A model generated the notes under the pieces. The model searched no databases and was not told the origin of the DNA. It saw only the letters and a list, made by a program, of their open reading frames with translations. Below, one piece after another: positions 11,312-21,842 of a stretch of DNA of 64,000 bases. The first letter of the stretch is position 1; every line of letters begins with the position of its first letter. The translations under genes were made by a program, and so were the position numbers. The stretch is from Pleurodeles waltl (Eukaryota > Chordata > Amphibia > Caudata > Salamandridae), in the NCBI RefSeq assembly GCF_031143425.1, contig NC_090437.1, positions 1,174,316,863 to 1,174,380,862 of the forward strand. The letters run 5' to 3'.

Positions 11312-11485
11312 AAGCAGCCAACCACATGCTGCTCACGGCCTTTCGCTGTGTATAGTTGGGGGTTGGCCACAAAGCCTGCAGCCAGACTCTGTGGCTAATG
11401 GGCCCCTAAGGCAGCCAACCCCACCGTGCACACAGCCTTTGGCCGTGTGCAGTGAGGAGTTGGCCACAAGGCCTGTCCCTGGGGA
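11312..11485. repeat. Two tandem copies of a roughly 97-base unit
   Basis: GCAGCCAACC, a (C/A)ACGGCCTTTCGCTGTGT / ACAGCCTTTGGCCGTGT block and GTTGGCCACAA(A)GCCTG occur twice, starting at about 11314 and 11411. A MITE-like segment with TTTTTTTGACGTAATGTGGC precedes it (about 11190-11290). No gene is supported. Confidence 0.5.
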
Positions 11486-12059
11486 TCCCTGGGTCTTATT
11501 TTTAAAGAGGAGGGGGCCAGAGTGCCCCCTTCCCCAAACCTATTATGGCCCTGGGCGCCCCATCCCCCACGGCCAAATATATTTTAAAGGGGAGGGGCTA
11601 TGTGGCACCCCTTTTCAGATCCCCAGGGCCACTATTATCATTTTTAATTTAAAAAAAGAGTGAACAGTGGTACAATGTATCCCAGCTAGACCCTCGAAGA
11701 TCGTTGATGATAACACAAACCACCTGTTAACAATTAAATAGAGGAACACCTCTAATGTATACATATTGTTCACTTTCTGCTTCAAGCCCCCTAGCTTTTG
11801 TCATATGAAATATTATCCTACAATTCCACGGTATTAAGACAGAAAAATATTCAGGACGTATAGCATTAGAGGTGGTGTTTTTATTTCTTCTCAGTACAAC
11901 CCAAAACAATCACTGTAGATGGTACAATGATGATGTTTCGTAGCTGATTCACCTGACACATGTTTCTTCTCAACTTAGGACTTTTTCAGATAACTGTATA
12001 TCCCAAAGGTAGATTGGTGAAGGGTAGGAAGTGTTTTTCCTTCTTAATAAGACAATATA

Positions 12060-12740
12060 TCAATAACAAGTGAAAAGTAACCAAGCGGTCTTGTCTGCCA
12101 ATAATACTGCCCCCCGGGCCAATTTTGGCCCAGGGGCCTCAACTCCCAGGCCCTGGCAAACAAAGGGTGGGTGCCCTGGAGCCCACCCAAGGGCACCTAC
12201 AACACTATCATTTGTGGCCGTGAGGGTGCCCCATGGCACTAGCCACTTCCCTACATCCGTGGGAGCCGGCATTGCTCCCACCCGCAGGCAGCAGCAAATA
12301 ATGTTGCTTCTTGCAGGAGGAAGCAGTATTTAGATCTGTTTCCCTGCCCACATCTCTGCAGGGAGGAACACAGATCTAAAGTCTGCTGCTAGAGGCAGGG
12401 ACGTTTTTCAGGCCCCTGCCCACTGAGAGTGGACTTGATGTTTGCTCCTGTTTGGCTGAAGATTTGAAATTCCTCCCGCCAAGTGAGAGCAAACACATGA
12501 TTCTCTGCCCACACCAGGACATCTTGGGGCATAGCAAATGACCCGACTCGGGGGGGCGAGGTCCCCAGGGCCATTAATGGACCACTCTCCTATACACTTA
12601 TGGCTGGGGCCCAGCGGAGGGAGGTCCCCAGCACTGAAATTTATTACACGGCTGGATCCCTGAGCGATGAGGTCCCCGGGGACGAATACATTCGTGGAGA
12701 GGGGCTGCATATCACCTCCCCCTTTACTATACGGCCAGGC
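12060..12740. other. GC-rich dispersed-repeat patchwork, no gene seen
   Basis: The stretch holds repeated GAGGTCCCC(A/G)GGG-like words (about 12560, 12620 and 12670) and a GGGCCAATTTTGGCCC palindrome (about 12117-12132). It looks like eroded non-coding repeat. The open frames here have no recognisable domain. Confidence 0.35.
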
Positions 12741-12751
12741 CCTGGGAATAC

Positions 12752-12828
12752 AATTGTATTTTGTAAGTTTGCACCGATTTTGCGTGAAAAAACGACGCAA
12801 ATGCGGCGCTAAAAAAGTATAAATATGG
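12752..12828. repeat. Right half of the GTATAAATATGG MITE family
   Basis: ATTGTATTTTGTAAGTTTGC, then GACGCAAATGCGGCGC and AAAAAAGTATAAATATGG match the right half of 49345-49498 and 2950-3107. The left arm is missing, so this copy is truncated. Confidence 0.65.
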
Positions 12829-13223
12829 TTAATATATTTGTTAAATACTAAACACCACAAAATATGATAACTATTGTGCTATCATTGTCACACGTCACTA
12901 GGGATGCTGACTTCAATAGAGGTGCTTTCTTATAGAATGCTTGTTGATGCTAACTACTGTATATCAGAATTCTATAGAACTAGATATAGAAACAGCAAAG
13001 TTAATAGCAGAAAAATAATGGCTACGTTATCTCTCCAGCCAGTCATTTGTCTGGCCTCCTCCTAACAACACACACCAGCCTTTTAGGTCTACCCTTTTCT
13101 GCTGCCACTATAGAAGCATTTACAGTGTGTTAGTTTGTAGAACTGTGCGTTGTGTTGCCTGTGTATTTTAGCCACCTCCTGTTTTAGACATGATATCTAA
13201 TTGACTGTAACCATTGCTTCTAG

Positions 13224-13418
13224 AAAAAAATGCCAGTTTTGTTGCTTGGCCACTCGGCTGATCTACGACCCGGAGAGTTTGTTGTGGCCATTGGGAGCCC
13301 CTTTGCCTTGCAGAACACTGTGACGACTGGCATTGTCAGCACAGCACAGAGGGATGGGAAGGAACTTGGTTTGAGAGACTCAGATATGGATTACATTCAA
13401 ACGGATGCTATTATTAAT
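13224..13418 (+). CDS. HTRA3: HTRA3 coding exon, middle of the protease domain
   Basis: This 195-base exon starts [19 protein letters not shown] and continues [20 protein letters not shown], ending [14 protein letters not shown]. This is the strand region between the catalytic Asp and Ser of HtrA proteases, including the conserved AIGSPF and TTGIVS segments. The wording ([20 protein letters not shown]) fits HTRA3 better than HTRA1 (SSELRPG, FSLQNT, TTQ). The acceptor is CTTCTAG before 13224 and the donor is AAT|GTAAGT at 13419. Both boundaries are phase 0, so the reading frame joins the previous exon exactly. The exon is intact. The next exon is the tiny Ser exon 41 kb downstream. Confidence 0.95.
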
Positions 13419-14957
13419 GTAAGTATGACGCCCAGGTGTGGACAATTCGCTTATTTAATCGATGCATGTAAAAGCCCTAAGTGTTCTTAATTACACTTTA
13501 CAACTGAACTTGTGACAGATGACAACCCTCAGGTGTGACACATTCTGTGAACGAAAACAAGCCATCGTCTAGCATGAGTCTTGCAGAAAAATATTTTAGT
13601 AGCAATGTTGTTTTGGAATGTAGAGGGAAACCACTTTAGACAACTAAGCAAATTACCACATTGTGCCACTGAAAGCCAATATTCTGTTTATTCTAGATAT
13701 ATTTATGCTAGCCAGCTCTGGATATCTTCAGAGAGAGGTGTTCACTTCTATCATCCAGGCACAACCTGGCACCCATTCAATTTCTACATTGGGTACGATT
13801 AGTACTCAAACAAGAACCTAGAAGCTTTTCTGTCCAGCAGCATCACCTACACATGCAAATCCATAGCAGGGCAAAGAATCTTAGACTTCAATATGTCAAG
13901 GATGTCATATACAGTGTACCTGGGATCAGAAGTGAGAGGGTAAACTCCATTCTCACCTTGAGAGCCGTGCACTTTTGGAAGAAAAATAGTTTCCCCGACA
14001 ATTTACTGAAACCTTCAATATCGCAACATTCTAGTTGGATGTCAAATGCACACAATGGGCCTAGGGTTATTGTGCTTCCAAGCTAGCCCTATGGCATTTG
14101 AGCTGTATCAAAATTGTGATTGTCGATCGCGTTGATTTGTAATGCATTGCACTTCTACTTGTGTGGTCTGTCAGTAAGGAAGTTTAAAACGTATGACAGG
14201 CCCTGTATGGGCCATTCATTGCTTTGATTTCTTACACTCGTGAACTAATCTGAGTGATTTTGGGTGATGTACGGTACCTTTCAAAATCTAAAATTCACAG
14301 ATGAAATTTTGGGTGCAGACTTAAACAATTAGATTACTGGTTTCAAAACTATCAGAGAAAATTATAATAGAGTAGCGTAACACATTTGTTCTGAAGTATG
14401 ATAATAAAAAAGCACAGACTGATCTGCCCCAGATCCACCCTTATAATACATATTTTATATGTCCTTGGTATCTGGAACTACAGCTCTGGATCACTGTATT
14501 TTTTTGTTTTTCAGATCAAAAGTTCCTGGGGCGGTAACTGAGTTTTAATGTTTTAATAAAATTCCATGTCCACTGCAGATGAGGGCCCTTTGTCACAACA
14601 TTGATCATATGTACACCAAAAAACACGGGCATCGGAGAGCATGTGTAGCCAGTCATGGCTCACGGGGATTCCTGGAGGCGGGGCGGCACACAGGAGGGTG
14701 GGATTAATACATTTACATTTATTGAAATACATCTTTTTTAAAACTCACCTCCTCCGCTGCGCGCTGCTTCTCTCTCCCACGTTGTTGCTGCACGCAGGCA
14801 CAGGCTCCCAGCCTGCCCTGCAGCCAGCCCTGACGCTGCTCAAAGCAACGTTAGGATTGGCTGGTCTCCAGCCCACCAACACAGTGGTCATTACATACAA
14901 CAATGCCCAAAAAGGGGAAACACAGTTGGCCGGCCAGCCAAACACACATGCGCTCTG

Positions 14958-15060
14958 AGGGGAGTGCACAGTGCACTCCCCTCTGCTCGTCACCCCCAGT
15001 GCCCGCCCATTTCACAAGGAAGGGATAATAAACAAAGTATATTATCCCTTCCTTGTGAAA
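14958..15060. repeat. Two perfect hairpins in an unassigned GC-rich repeat
   Basis: Arms AGGGGAGTGCAC (14958-14969) and GTGCACTCCCCT (14971-14982) flank one base. A second stem has 21-base perfect arms at 15010-15030 and 15040-15060 (TTTCACAAGGAAGGGATAAT and its complement) with a 9-base loop. They lie in a GC-rich block (about 14640-15130) that looks like a non-autonomous repeat. Confidence 0.65.
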
Positions 15061-15159
15061 GGATTTGTAGCGGCTGCTTCTGTCGGGGGGGGGCGACACT
15101 CCTCTGCTCTTATGGAGGAGACGCCCCTATGTGTAACAATTACATCATTTGGAAGTATT

Positions 15160-16182
15160 TAGTTTCTATGAAAAGGCAAACCTTCATCGGAAAATGTCAC
15201 TCTCTATCTTTAAGTGTCAGAAAAGTCCCACACCCCCTTTTGAAGCTCAGCATTACTATTCACTCTATTCTTATCGTTTTTGTGTTAACCTGACCTCCAG
15301 TTTTTTTGGTCAAATGCAAAGATACCAGCAGTTCCAGACATCTAAATTATAGAAACGATCAATACCAATGTGATGAGAAAGCACACCAAAATATGTAAAT
15401 AATTTCACTTAAATTTATTCAGTTGCAAAAGGTGCTTAGAAATATGACAAAGTAGTGAAAAAGTAACAGCGCAAAAGTGAAATAAAGTACTGTGAAATTA
15501 AACAGAAGTAGTTCAAGTAGTTACAACGAGATTTTAAAAAACAGATGCTTGTCACAGGAGCTGAATCAGAAGGTCAGTCTTGTGTGCACTATTTGCTAGT
15601 CCATGGGTGGTCAGTGACCCAGGATGATTCTGGTGTATCCCTAACCTGACCGGCAGAAGACAATACTTTTAAAACCTTTGGTCCTGATGAAGAATCTATG
15701 CAAGTCATTTTCCTGGGGTCTAAACGCATTTGCTTATACATTTATGACACCTACGATTTTCTAAAAATGCTGTTACATGAATGGTTTCAAAGGAACCACT
15801 GTTTTTATTTTTATACACCCTCAATTAATCCAGATCCCTAGGAGTAGAGGGTTGCCACATGCTTATTCATATAGAACTGTGAGGGAGCAAGAAACAACAG
15901 GAGCACTTACTGCACCCGGATGCTTCCCCTGCTACTACAGAGCACCTAGCACAGGTAAAAGGGCAGGATTCCTTTTATAACAGTGCAGCTCCAAAATGGT
16001 CACCTGGTCACCATATGATTGCTATGGACCATTTAATATGCTACACTGTTGGTGTAATTACTTGCACCATGAGGATGCCAAGAACTGCTTGAATAGAAAC
16101 CTTCTAGACCAGCATCTTACATGAAATCACCCACAGCAAATGGTGGAATCTGGTTAAACCTCCATGGCCCCTTGGCTAGGCG
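15160..16182. other. Intronic stretch, nothing recognised
   Basis: AT-rich sequence with short open frames only. I see no gene, RNA or named repeat. Confidence 0.5.
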
Positions 16183-16199
16183 TATCTTTTGAGTCATCA
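16183..16199. repeat. 17-base target site duplication at the LINE 3' end
   Basis: TATCTTTTGAGTCATCA here is identical to 22656-22672 on the other side of the LINE. Confidence 0.9.
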
Positions 16200-16697
16200 T
16201 CATCAATCTTTCTTTATTTCGGCTGTAAGCCATAAAAGTAGACAAAACAAAACATAACATGATTAAGAAACATAGCACTTTAAGATTTTTAAAAATGTGT
16301 AGATAATATTGTTTTTAAACATTTTTGTTTTTACAAAATCTCAAGACATATAAAAATATTAGATCGTTAGAATTTGGGTTCAATCAATTACAATTTATCA
16401 GACTAATTAATTATAATCTAAAACCAAATTATTAAAAGCACGTAATTATCAAAGTTTTAGTTCATGTCTCCTATATTTTTTACAAAACCCTCGCCGCTGG
16501 AGGACCAATTTTTCATTTATCTCTTTTTTATTTTTTATTTTTTTTAAAACCCCTAAATAAAGTTATGGTCACAAATTTATAAAACATGCAAATCATCATT
16601 ATTCTTTAACTAAAAGTCCAGACCATTAAGGCTATAGCTTCATCCAATTGAGAACTGATATATTAAATGAATATGGTCTAAAACCAATGTGTTGGGA

Positions 16698-19600
16698 TTA
16701 CACATTTATAATAGTTCTTTTGTTCTTATTGACCATGCACTTCGTAGGTATCCCACCACAGAGAAAACTATTTTTATCACTTGTATCAGTTGTTAGGAGT
16801 CGTAATGCCGTATTCCATTCCCTTATTCCAATTTCCCTACATAAGGGAGCAATCCACTTTTTCCTGGGTACCAGATATCTAGGGCAGAAAAACATAAAGT
16901 GCGCAAGTGACTCTTTTGTCTTTTGACAGTGATGGCAGTATATTGAATTGCAGTCCTCCGATCTCCATTGCGCTGTAAATGACTTAAGCGGAAGAGTCCC
17001 TAGTCTAAACTTAATAAATAGTGTTTTGGTATATGGAGGATTTACATTATCCATGTAAGCCTCAAACTTGGGACTGCATTTGTGGTCTAAGAAGTGCAAA
17101 GTCAGACTGCCATGGTTTTTTAACCAAGTTTGGGTCAAAATGTTCTCCCAGTAGCACTTTTTTACACGTTCCTTTATTTCCTTTACCAAATTGTGGGGAG
17201 CACTCCACACCTCCTCCATTTTGAGAAATTTACACGTGTCTCTGATGTATCTAAACCAAGGGATCTTTAGTACACTGTTATTTGCGAGAAATTCATCTAG
17301 TGCTGCATGGAGAGTATGCCGGTCCTCTGAGGTCCAAAGATTAATCCAATACATTAGGGGTCTTAGTGCAATTTCATTGTGTATTTCATTTAGGGCTAAA
17401 TCAAATCTGAGCGGAGTGAGAGGGGTGCTCATCGGCAACTTTAGGAAGTTTCGAATAAACCGGTTTTCTACAGTGGTCAGACATCTAGAATTAGTATGGC
17501 CCCAAAGCTCGGCACCATAAGTTGAGGCCGCTACTGCCACGGCTTTATAAACGGTGATGGCAGGTGTTATCTCCCCCTCATAGGTATTAGCTATTTTTTT
17601 GGCTATCACTATAGCCCTTTGCCTAAGTATTGTCAGACTCTTCTTGATCTGTGCCGACCAACGTTGGTCGTCGCTTAGCCTGATCCCCAAGTAGTCAAAT
17701 TGTCTGACTCTCTCCACTAATTGGCCTGCTATCGTCATTTTTCCCCTAAATAATTTGTGTGGGTTAAAGGCCATAAACTTAGATTTTGTTAGATTAATTT
17801 CAAGTCCTCTGTTGGAGCAAAAATTATAAAAGGTATCCAGTTCGTTTTGCAAACCCATAGGTGTTCTTGAAATTATTAAGGTGTCATCGGCAAACATTAA
17901 AATAGGGACCGGAGTTCCAGCTAGTCTAGGGGCATCATGATTACAGTGTAGCAGTTGGTCCACAGCACCATTTATATAAAGATTAAATAGTGTTGGTGCC
18001 AAGATGCAACCCTGCCTAACCCCTCTATTGACGGGTATGGCTTCCGTTAGGTCACCACTATCTGACCAACGAACATGGGCATAAGTCCCTTCATGGAGGT
18101 ATCTAATCAGTCTTAGTAGTTCGCTATTGGGGTGATAACTCTCCATAACTTCCCATAGTGTATCCCGAGGGACCGTGTCAAAAGCAGCTTTTAAATCGAT
18201 AAAAGCTACATACAATTGGCTTTTATTGAGTGACAGGTATTTCCAGCAAAGGAGGTTGAACCTAAATGCCTGGTCTATTGTACTCACTCCTCTTCTGAAG
18301 CCTCCCTGGAATTCGGAGAGAATTTGGGAATCCTCTATCCATGTCTGTAGTCTGTTAAGCACTTGCTTAGCGAAGATTTTTTGACTAACATCAATAAGGC
18401 TGATAGGCCTATAATTGTCAGGTTGATCCCTTGGCCCTTTCTTATAGATAGGGACTATGACTGCTCCTTGCCATGTGATAGGGAGTCCTCCCCCCCTCAA
18501 TATCTCATTACTAAGTGCATTTAGATACAATGACCACGTTGTCAGACGAGAAAGATATAGATCTCCTGGGATGCCATCAAGACCAGGGGCCTTTCCCTTG
18601 CGTGTAGATTTGAGAGCCTCTGTTGTTTCTTTTAAGGAAAATAGGTCCAGATCAAATTTGGGTGGTGTTATACTCCCCCACGTTAAGATATTGCCAACAG
18701 AATCATTAGGTTTTAGTAGGGGTGTAATTGTACTGTTGATATGTGGTTTCCTATATATATTTGAAAAGTGCGTCATCCAAATTTCTGGCTGGATAACAGG
18801 GTAGCTTCCCATTTCTTGGGGGCTACTCTTATCTGACACTAGCTTCCAGAATAGGTTAAGATCCTTCTCCTGGAGCGCCACAACCATCTTATTCCAATTC
18901 CTATTCGTCCATTCTTTTTTTGCATTTTTAAGTGTGTCTTTGTATACAGACCTATTCTTCCTTATCTCTCTTGGGTTCCCTTCCTTAAGTGCTACCAATA
19001 ACTGCGTCTTAGCTTGGCGGCAGGGATTGGAGAACCACCTAGAGGTTTTAATCACAGTCTCTGTCCGCCTCCTTACCGTCTGGAAGTGTGGTTTTAGTCG
19101 GGTGACCAAGGTGTTATGAAGATAGACCAAGTCTACCAATTTGATGTTTGTATGTTTCAAGGGAGAGAGTGTTGTTGCGAGCGATCTATAGATCGCTAGC
19201 TGAAAATTCGCATCACTTTCAACCCGATCCCATTTCAAATTTTTACGATCGTTGGTCCTAGTGAGGACACTATTTGAAGTCCACGTTGACAGTGTCTTGG
19301 AACTAAATAAAATAGTGGAAAAGGAGGTGCTTAAGGCTAGATGGTCACTGTCCATACGTGGGAGAACTATCATGTCAGTTAGGGATTTCCAGAGGGCGTC
19401 ATTTACTAAAACATAGTCCAGATGACTAGTGTATACGCCTCTCCTATATGTAGGTGACGCCGGGTTATCTGATCTGGTATTCCCATTGACTATTCTTAAT
19501 CCCTTTATTTTTATTAGGTCTTCCAATAGTTCTGATACTCCTCCTTCTTTCTTAGATGTAATTTGCACCGGCCCTGATCTATCCCATGAATCTGTGAGCT

Positions 19601-20243
19601 GGGTTCCCTCTTGCTGATTACCATCGCTGCAATTCAATTGCATATTGAAGTCACCCGCGGCCATTATACCCCGCCCATTAGGTAGGCAGTTAAAGAAATC
19701 TACTATTGAACTCATCTGAATGGTCTGGGTCCTTTGAGTGCCAGGTCTGATATATAAATTTACAATTATTGTATTAACTGGACCTTTAACGGTACTGATT
19801 TCAATCGCAACAGCTAGTAGATCCCTCGTAGGGGATACTATCTCTTTGACTTTTGGGAACAGGTCGTGTTTTAACCAAATTATCAGGCCGCCTGAAGCCC
19901 TACCTGATGGCGATGGTAATGCCGCCTTCTGAAAGGTCCAGTAGCCTTCTCTATTTACTACAGATGACGCCCATGTCTCCTGCAGTAAAATAATGTGATG
20001 TTGATCTATAAATCTGCACCAGTCAGGATTATCTATTTTCTGAGTCAGGCCTGCCACATTCCAGGATAGGATCTTGATCGGTAAGTCATGGTCTTGCCCA
20101 TTTTCTGATAGATTTTCCCTATTCTCATATATACAAATTATTTCTTGCTGGGGCTTCTCCTTTGGCGAGCCACTGGAATATATTTTGGGCTCTGCTCCCA
20201 GAATATTAGATAGGTCATTTTTTGTGTTATAGGAGTCAGGCTG
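16698..20243 (-). CDS. LINE ORF2: APE endonuclease plus reverse transcriptase
   Basis: This is the long uninterrupted frame of the LINE. Counting from the Val of WNVAGLTQ (near 20057), about 1119 residues follow. Endonuclease motifs are present in order: SWNVAGL, LLQETWA (27), AAGDFN (133-138), SHLDYVLV (211-218) and MDSDHLAL (235-242). Reverse transcriptase motifs are DNYRPISL (547-554), FIDLKAAFDTVP (619-630), GVRQGCILAPTLFN (679-692) and the catalytic FADD (722-725). Near the C-terminus, YCHHCQKTKESLAHFMFFCP is a CCHC-type motif. All visible catalytic residues are intact. The frame is open from the stop TGA at 20244-20246, but I find no ATG before the endonuclease, so the start is undefined; 20243 is the frame limit, not a proven start. 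Products would nick target DNA and prime reverse transcription. Confidence 0.93.
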   Translation of the reverse strand, partial: QPDSYNTKNDLSNILGAEPKIYSSGSPKEKPQQEIICIYENRENLSENGQDHDLPIKILSWNVAGLTQKIDNPDWCRFIDQHHIILLQETWASSVVNREGYWTFQKAALPSPSGRASGGLIIWLKHDLFPKVKEIVSPTRDLLAVAIEISTVKGPVNTIIVNLYIRPGTQRTQTIQMSSIVDFFNCLPNGRGIMAAGDFNMQLNCSDGNQQEGTQLTDSWDRSGPVQITSKKEGGVSELLEDLIKIKGLRIVNGNTRSDNPASPTYRRGVYTSHLDYVLVNDALWKSLTDMIVLPRMDSDHLALSTSFSTILFSSKTLSTWTSNSVLTRTNDRKNLKWDRVESDANFQLAIYRSLATTLSPLKHTNIKLVDLVYLHNTLVTRLKPHFQTVRRRTETVIKTSRWFSNPCRQAKTQLLVALKEGNPREIRKNRSVYKDTLKNAKKEWTNRNWNKMVVALQEKDLNLFWKLVSDKSSPQEMGSYPVIQPEIWMTHFSNIYRKPHINSTITPLLKPNDSVGNILTWGSITPPKFDLDLFSLKETTEALKSTRKGKAPGLDGIPGDLYLSRLTTWSLYLNALSNEILRGGGLPITWQGAVIVPIYKKGPRDQPDNYRPISLIDVSQKIFAKQVLNRLQTWIEDSQILSEFQGGFRRGVSTIDQAFRFNLLCWKYLSLNKSQLYVAFIDLKAAFDTVPRDTLWEVMESYHPNSELLRLIRYLHEGTYAHVRWSDSGDLTEAIPVNRGVRQGCILAPTLFNLYINGAVDQLLHCNHDAPRLAGTPVPILMFADDTLIISRTPMGLQNELDTFYNFCSNRGLEINLTKSKFMAFNPHKLFRGKMTIAGQLVERVRQFDYLGIRLSDDQRWSAQIKKSLTILRQRAIVIAKKIANTYEGEITPAITVYKAVAVAASTYGAELWGHTNSRCLTTVENRFIRNFLKLPMSTPLTPLRFDLALNEIHNEIALRPLMYWINLWTSEDRHTLHAALDEFLANNSVLKIPWFRYIRDTCKFLKMEEVWSAPHNLVKEIKERVKKCYWENILTQTWLKNHGSLTLHFLDHKCSPKFEAYMDNVNPPYTKTLFIKFRLGTLPLKSFTAQWRSEDCNSIYCHHCQKTKESLAHFMFFCPRYLVPRKKWIAPLCREIGIREWNTALRLLTTDTSDKNSFLCGGIPTKCMVNKNKRTIINV

Positions 20244-20304
20244 TCAGGAGTCAGGAGTCACTCCCAACTTCAGCGGCTGAAGCTTCAGCGGCAAAGGCTT
20301 CACG

Positions 20305-20616
20305 TCAATCTATGTCGGAGATATGGCTTTGCTTTCGATCCCTACTCTGCGAGCAAGGATACTGGGCCATTATAGTGTTGTTTCTCTCTTGTGGGAACCG
20401 GTTTAGTTGGGGAAGTTTGTGGACAAATGTCATTTGGGAGAAGGTACCCGGTCTCATTCTTTCCTCAAGTGCCAAGAGACCCTTAGCTAGATTCTGACTC
20501 ATCAATTTTATCCCTATGAGATCTGATGTTGAGCCTATTTTTGTGAGTCTCTGTGCGATGACTATATCGTCCCTTATAATGGATTTGTCTTTCTTATCCA
20601 ATGTATAACTTTGTTT
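20305..20616 (-). CDS. LINE ORF1 C-terminal part in the -1 frame
   Basis: This frame opens just after a TAA at the A-rich CTTAAAAAC and overlaps the last codons of the upstream ORF1 frame. It encodes KDKSIIRDDIVIAQRLTKIG and then LIGIKLMSQNLAKGLLALEE, ending SHISDID at a stop at 20305-20307. The wording looks like the continuation of an RNA-binding ORF1 C-terminal domain that begins in the other frame with IYITNVPKLSKD. The break is either a one-base indel or a frameshift. There is no credible independent ATG start. Confidence 0.6.
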   Translation of the reverse strand, partial: KQSYTLDKKDKSIIRDDIVIAQRLTKIGSTSDLIGIKLMSQNLAKGLLALEERMRPGTFSQMTFVHKLPQLNRFPQERNNTIMAQYPCSQSRDRKQSHISDID

Positions 20617-21539
20617 TTAAGAGAATCCCCTTGCTCAATTTGATCTTTACTTAACTTGGGGACGTTTGTTATATAAATATCATAAATATTATGTCTAGGC
20701 TGACTTTGGAAGTTATTTCCCAAGGGGTGTTTGGGGCTTTTATCTAGATGTCCTTCTCTGTACATCTTCCAATTGTTCCCTGTATCCAAGGGTGGGTTAT
20801 AGTTATTACGAACACGCGCTACAGGAGGTGCGTTATTGCCCCCCTGGGTAATCTGTGTTACCATTTCGACCCTTTGGCCCCTACACCTTTGTGGGATAGA
20901 TGTTTCCGATGTTTCAACTAACTTTGGCAGAATATTAGGATCTGATTTTTGTGGTGTCTTCCTTATATCCCCAATTACTGCAGATATGCTATCCAGCTTC
21001 TCATATATCATATGGGTAAAAGATGTAAGATGTTCTCTAAGACCTAAAATTTCATCTCTTAGCTGCGCTAACTGAAAGTCAGCTAAATGGTCTTCCTGAG
21101 TGGGTATGGCTGGAACTGGCTCCTCAATTTCCCTTGAGATAGTTCTCTCTAATTCAGCTGGTGATGGTAAAACAAGGGGTAAGAAGCGATTATTGCAGTT
21201 TGGCAGGGGGGGTGCGTCATCTTGCTGGTTAGACAGATTTAATTTAGGGCTCTCTGTTGGATTCTTTAGAATTTCTAGCTTCCTAAGTTCTGTGCTGGTG
21301 CCTTGAAGTATAGATCTCTGCGAGTCTCTGTGCACAGGGGCGAAGAAAGATTTTATGACATTGGAGGAGGAGGGAGCATCTTTTCTACAAGATTTTGAAG
21401 GTTTGGTGGCTAGCAAACTCTCCACTTCCTCTATAAGGTCATCGATTTGGGTGAGCGTACAATTTTCGGCCGCGTGTCGGGGTGCTCTTTTTGCCCTTCC
21501 CTGCTCAGTAGGATTGCTGGTAGCTTTTCTTTTCCCCAT
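20574..21539 (-). CDS. LINE ORF1 (nucleic-acid-binding protein), N-terminal and middle part
   Basis: Starts MGKRKATSNPTEQGRAKRAP at an ATG (21537-21539) and runs 321 residues. It has a basic N-terminus, a middle with an acidic/leucine heptad-like stretch (LADFQLAQLRDEILGLREHL, about residues 155-200, probable coiled coil), and an end IYDIYITNVPKLSKDQ that resembles the first strand of an RRM-like domain. It stops at 20574 in mid-domain, while the next frame continues the domain. Known family role: an ORF1 protein coats LINE RNA and acts as a nucleic acid chaperone. It lies immediately downstream of the 5' tandem array and upstream of ORF2, as expected for a two-ORF LINE. Confidence 0.75.
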   Translation of the reverse strand: MGKRKATSNPTEQGRAKRAPRHAAENCTLTQIDDLIEEVESLLATKPSKSCRKDAPSSSNVIKSFFAPVHRDSQRSILQGTSTELRKLEILKNPTESPKLNLSNQQDDAPPLPNCNNRFLPLVLPSPAELERTISREIEEPVPAIPTQEDHLADFQLAQLRDEILGLREHLTSFTHMIYEKLDSISAVIGDIRKTPQKSDPNILPKLVETSETSIPQRCRGQRVEMVTQITQGGNNAPPVARVRNNYNPPLDTGNNWKMYREGHLDKSPKHPLGNNFQSQPRHNIYDIYITNVPKLSKDQIEQGDSLKNKVIHWIRKTNPL

Positions 21540-21842
21540 CTTGATAAGCTATTAACCTCAAGGACGTTATAGCTAAAGCGCGAAGGGGAAGTTATGAATA
21601 CCTTGAGTAATATATTCCAGAAACCGATAGGCCCTAATTGAAAGGTAGCGCGATATAGGTAAGGTTGTTTATACTTAAATAAACCCAGGCGCACTACTTT
21701 TAAGGGGCATCACATTTGAGCCTACCTAGTTCAAAACATTAGGGGGGTGGCCCTCCCCTGGCTCTTCCTGGCAATGACGGGCAAGGACGGGCCCGCCCTT
21801 GGCCCGGGCTTGGCCCGGGCGCCGCCCGCGCGCGTCCCGCAC

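Larger units (their letters stand above)
3796..13223 (+). other. HTRA3: HTRA3 intron between the His/Asp exon and the next exon (9428 bases)
   Basis: The donor is GTAAGT at 3796 and the acceptor is TTGCTTCTAG ending at 13223. The intron is phase 0. It holds a 674-base MITE, a GAGTGA-type satellite, an LTR-like copy, a 90-base tandem array and several small repeats. About 10070-11090, 11660-12060 and 12830-13220 show nothing firmly assignable. Confidence 0.85.

Noticed and set aside
20605..20620. Canonical -1 frameshift heptamer (X XXY YYZ)
   Set aside because: The sequence is T AAA AAC in the zero frame; the first base does not fit, so a simple indel remains the default explanation.
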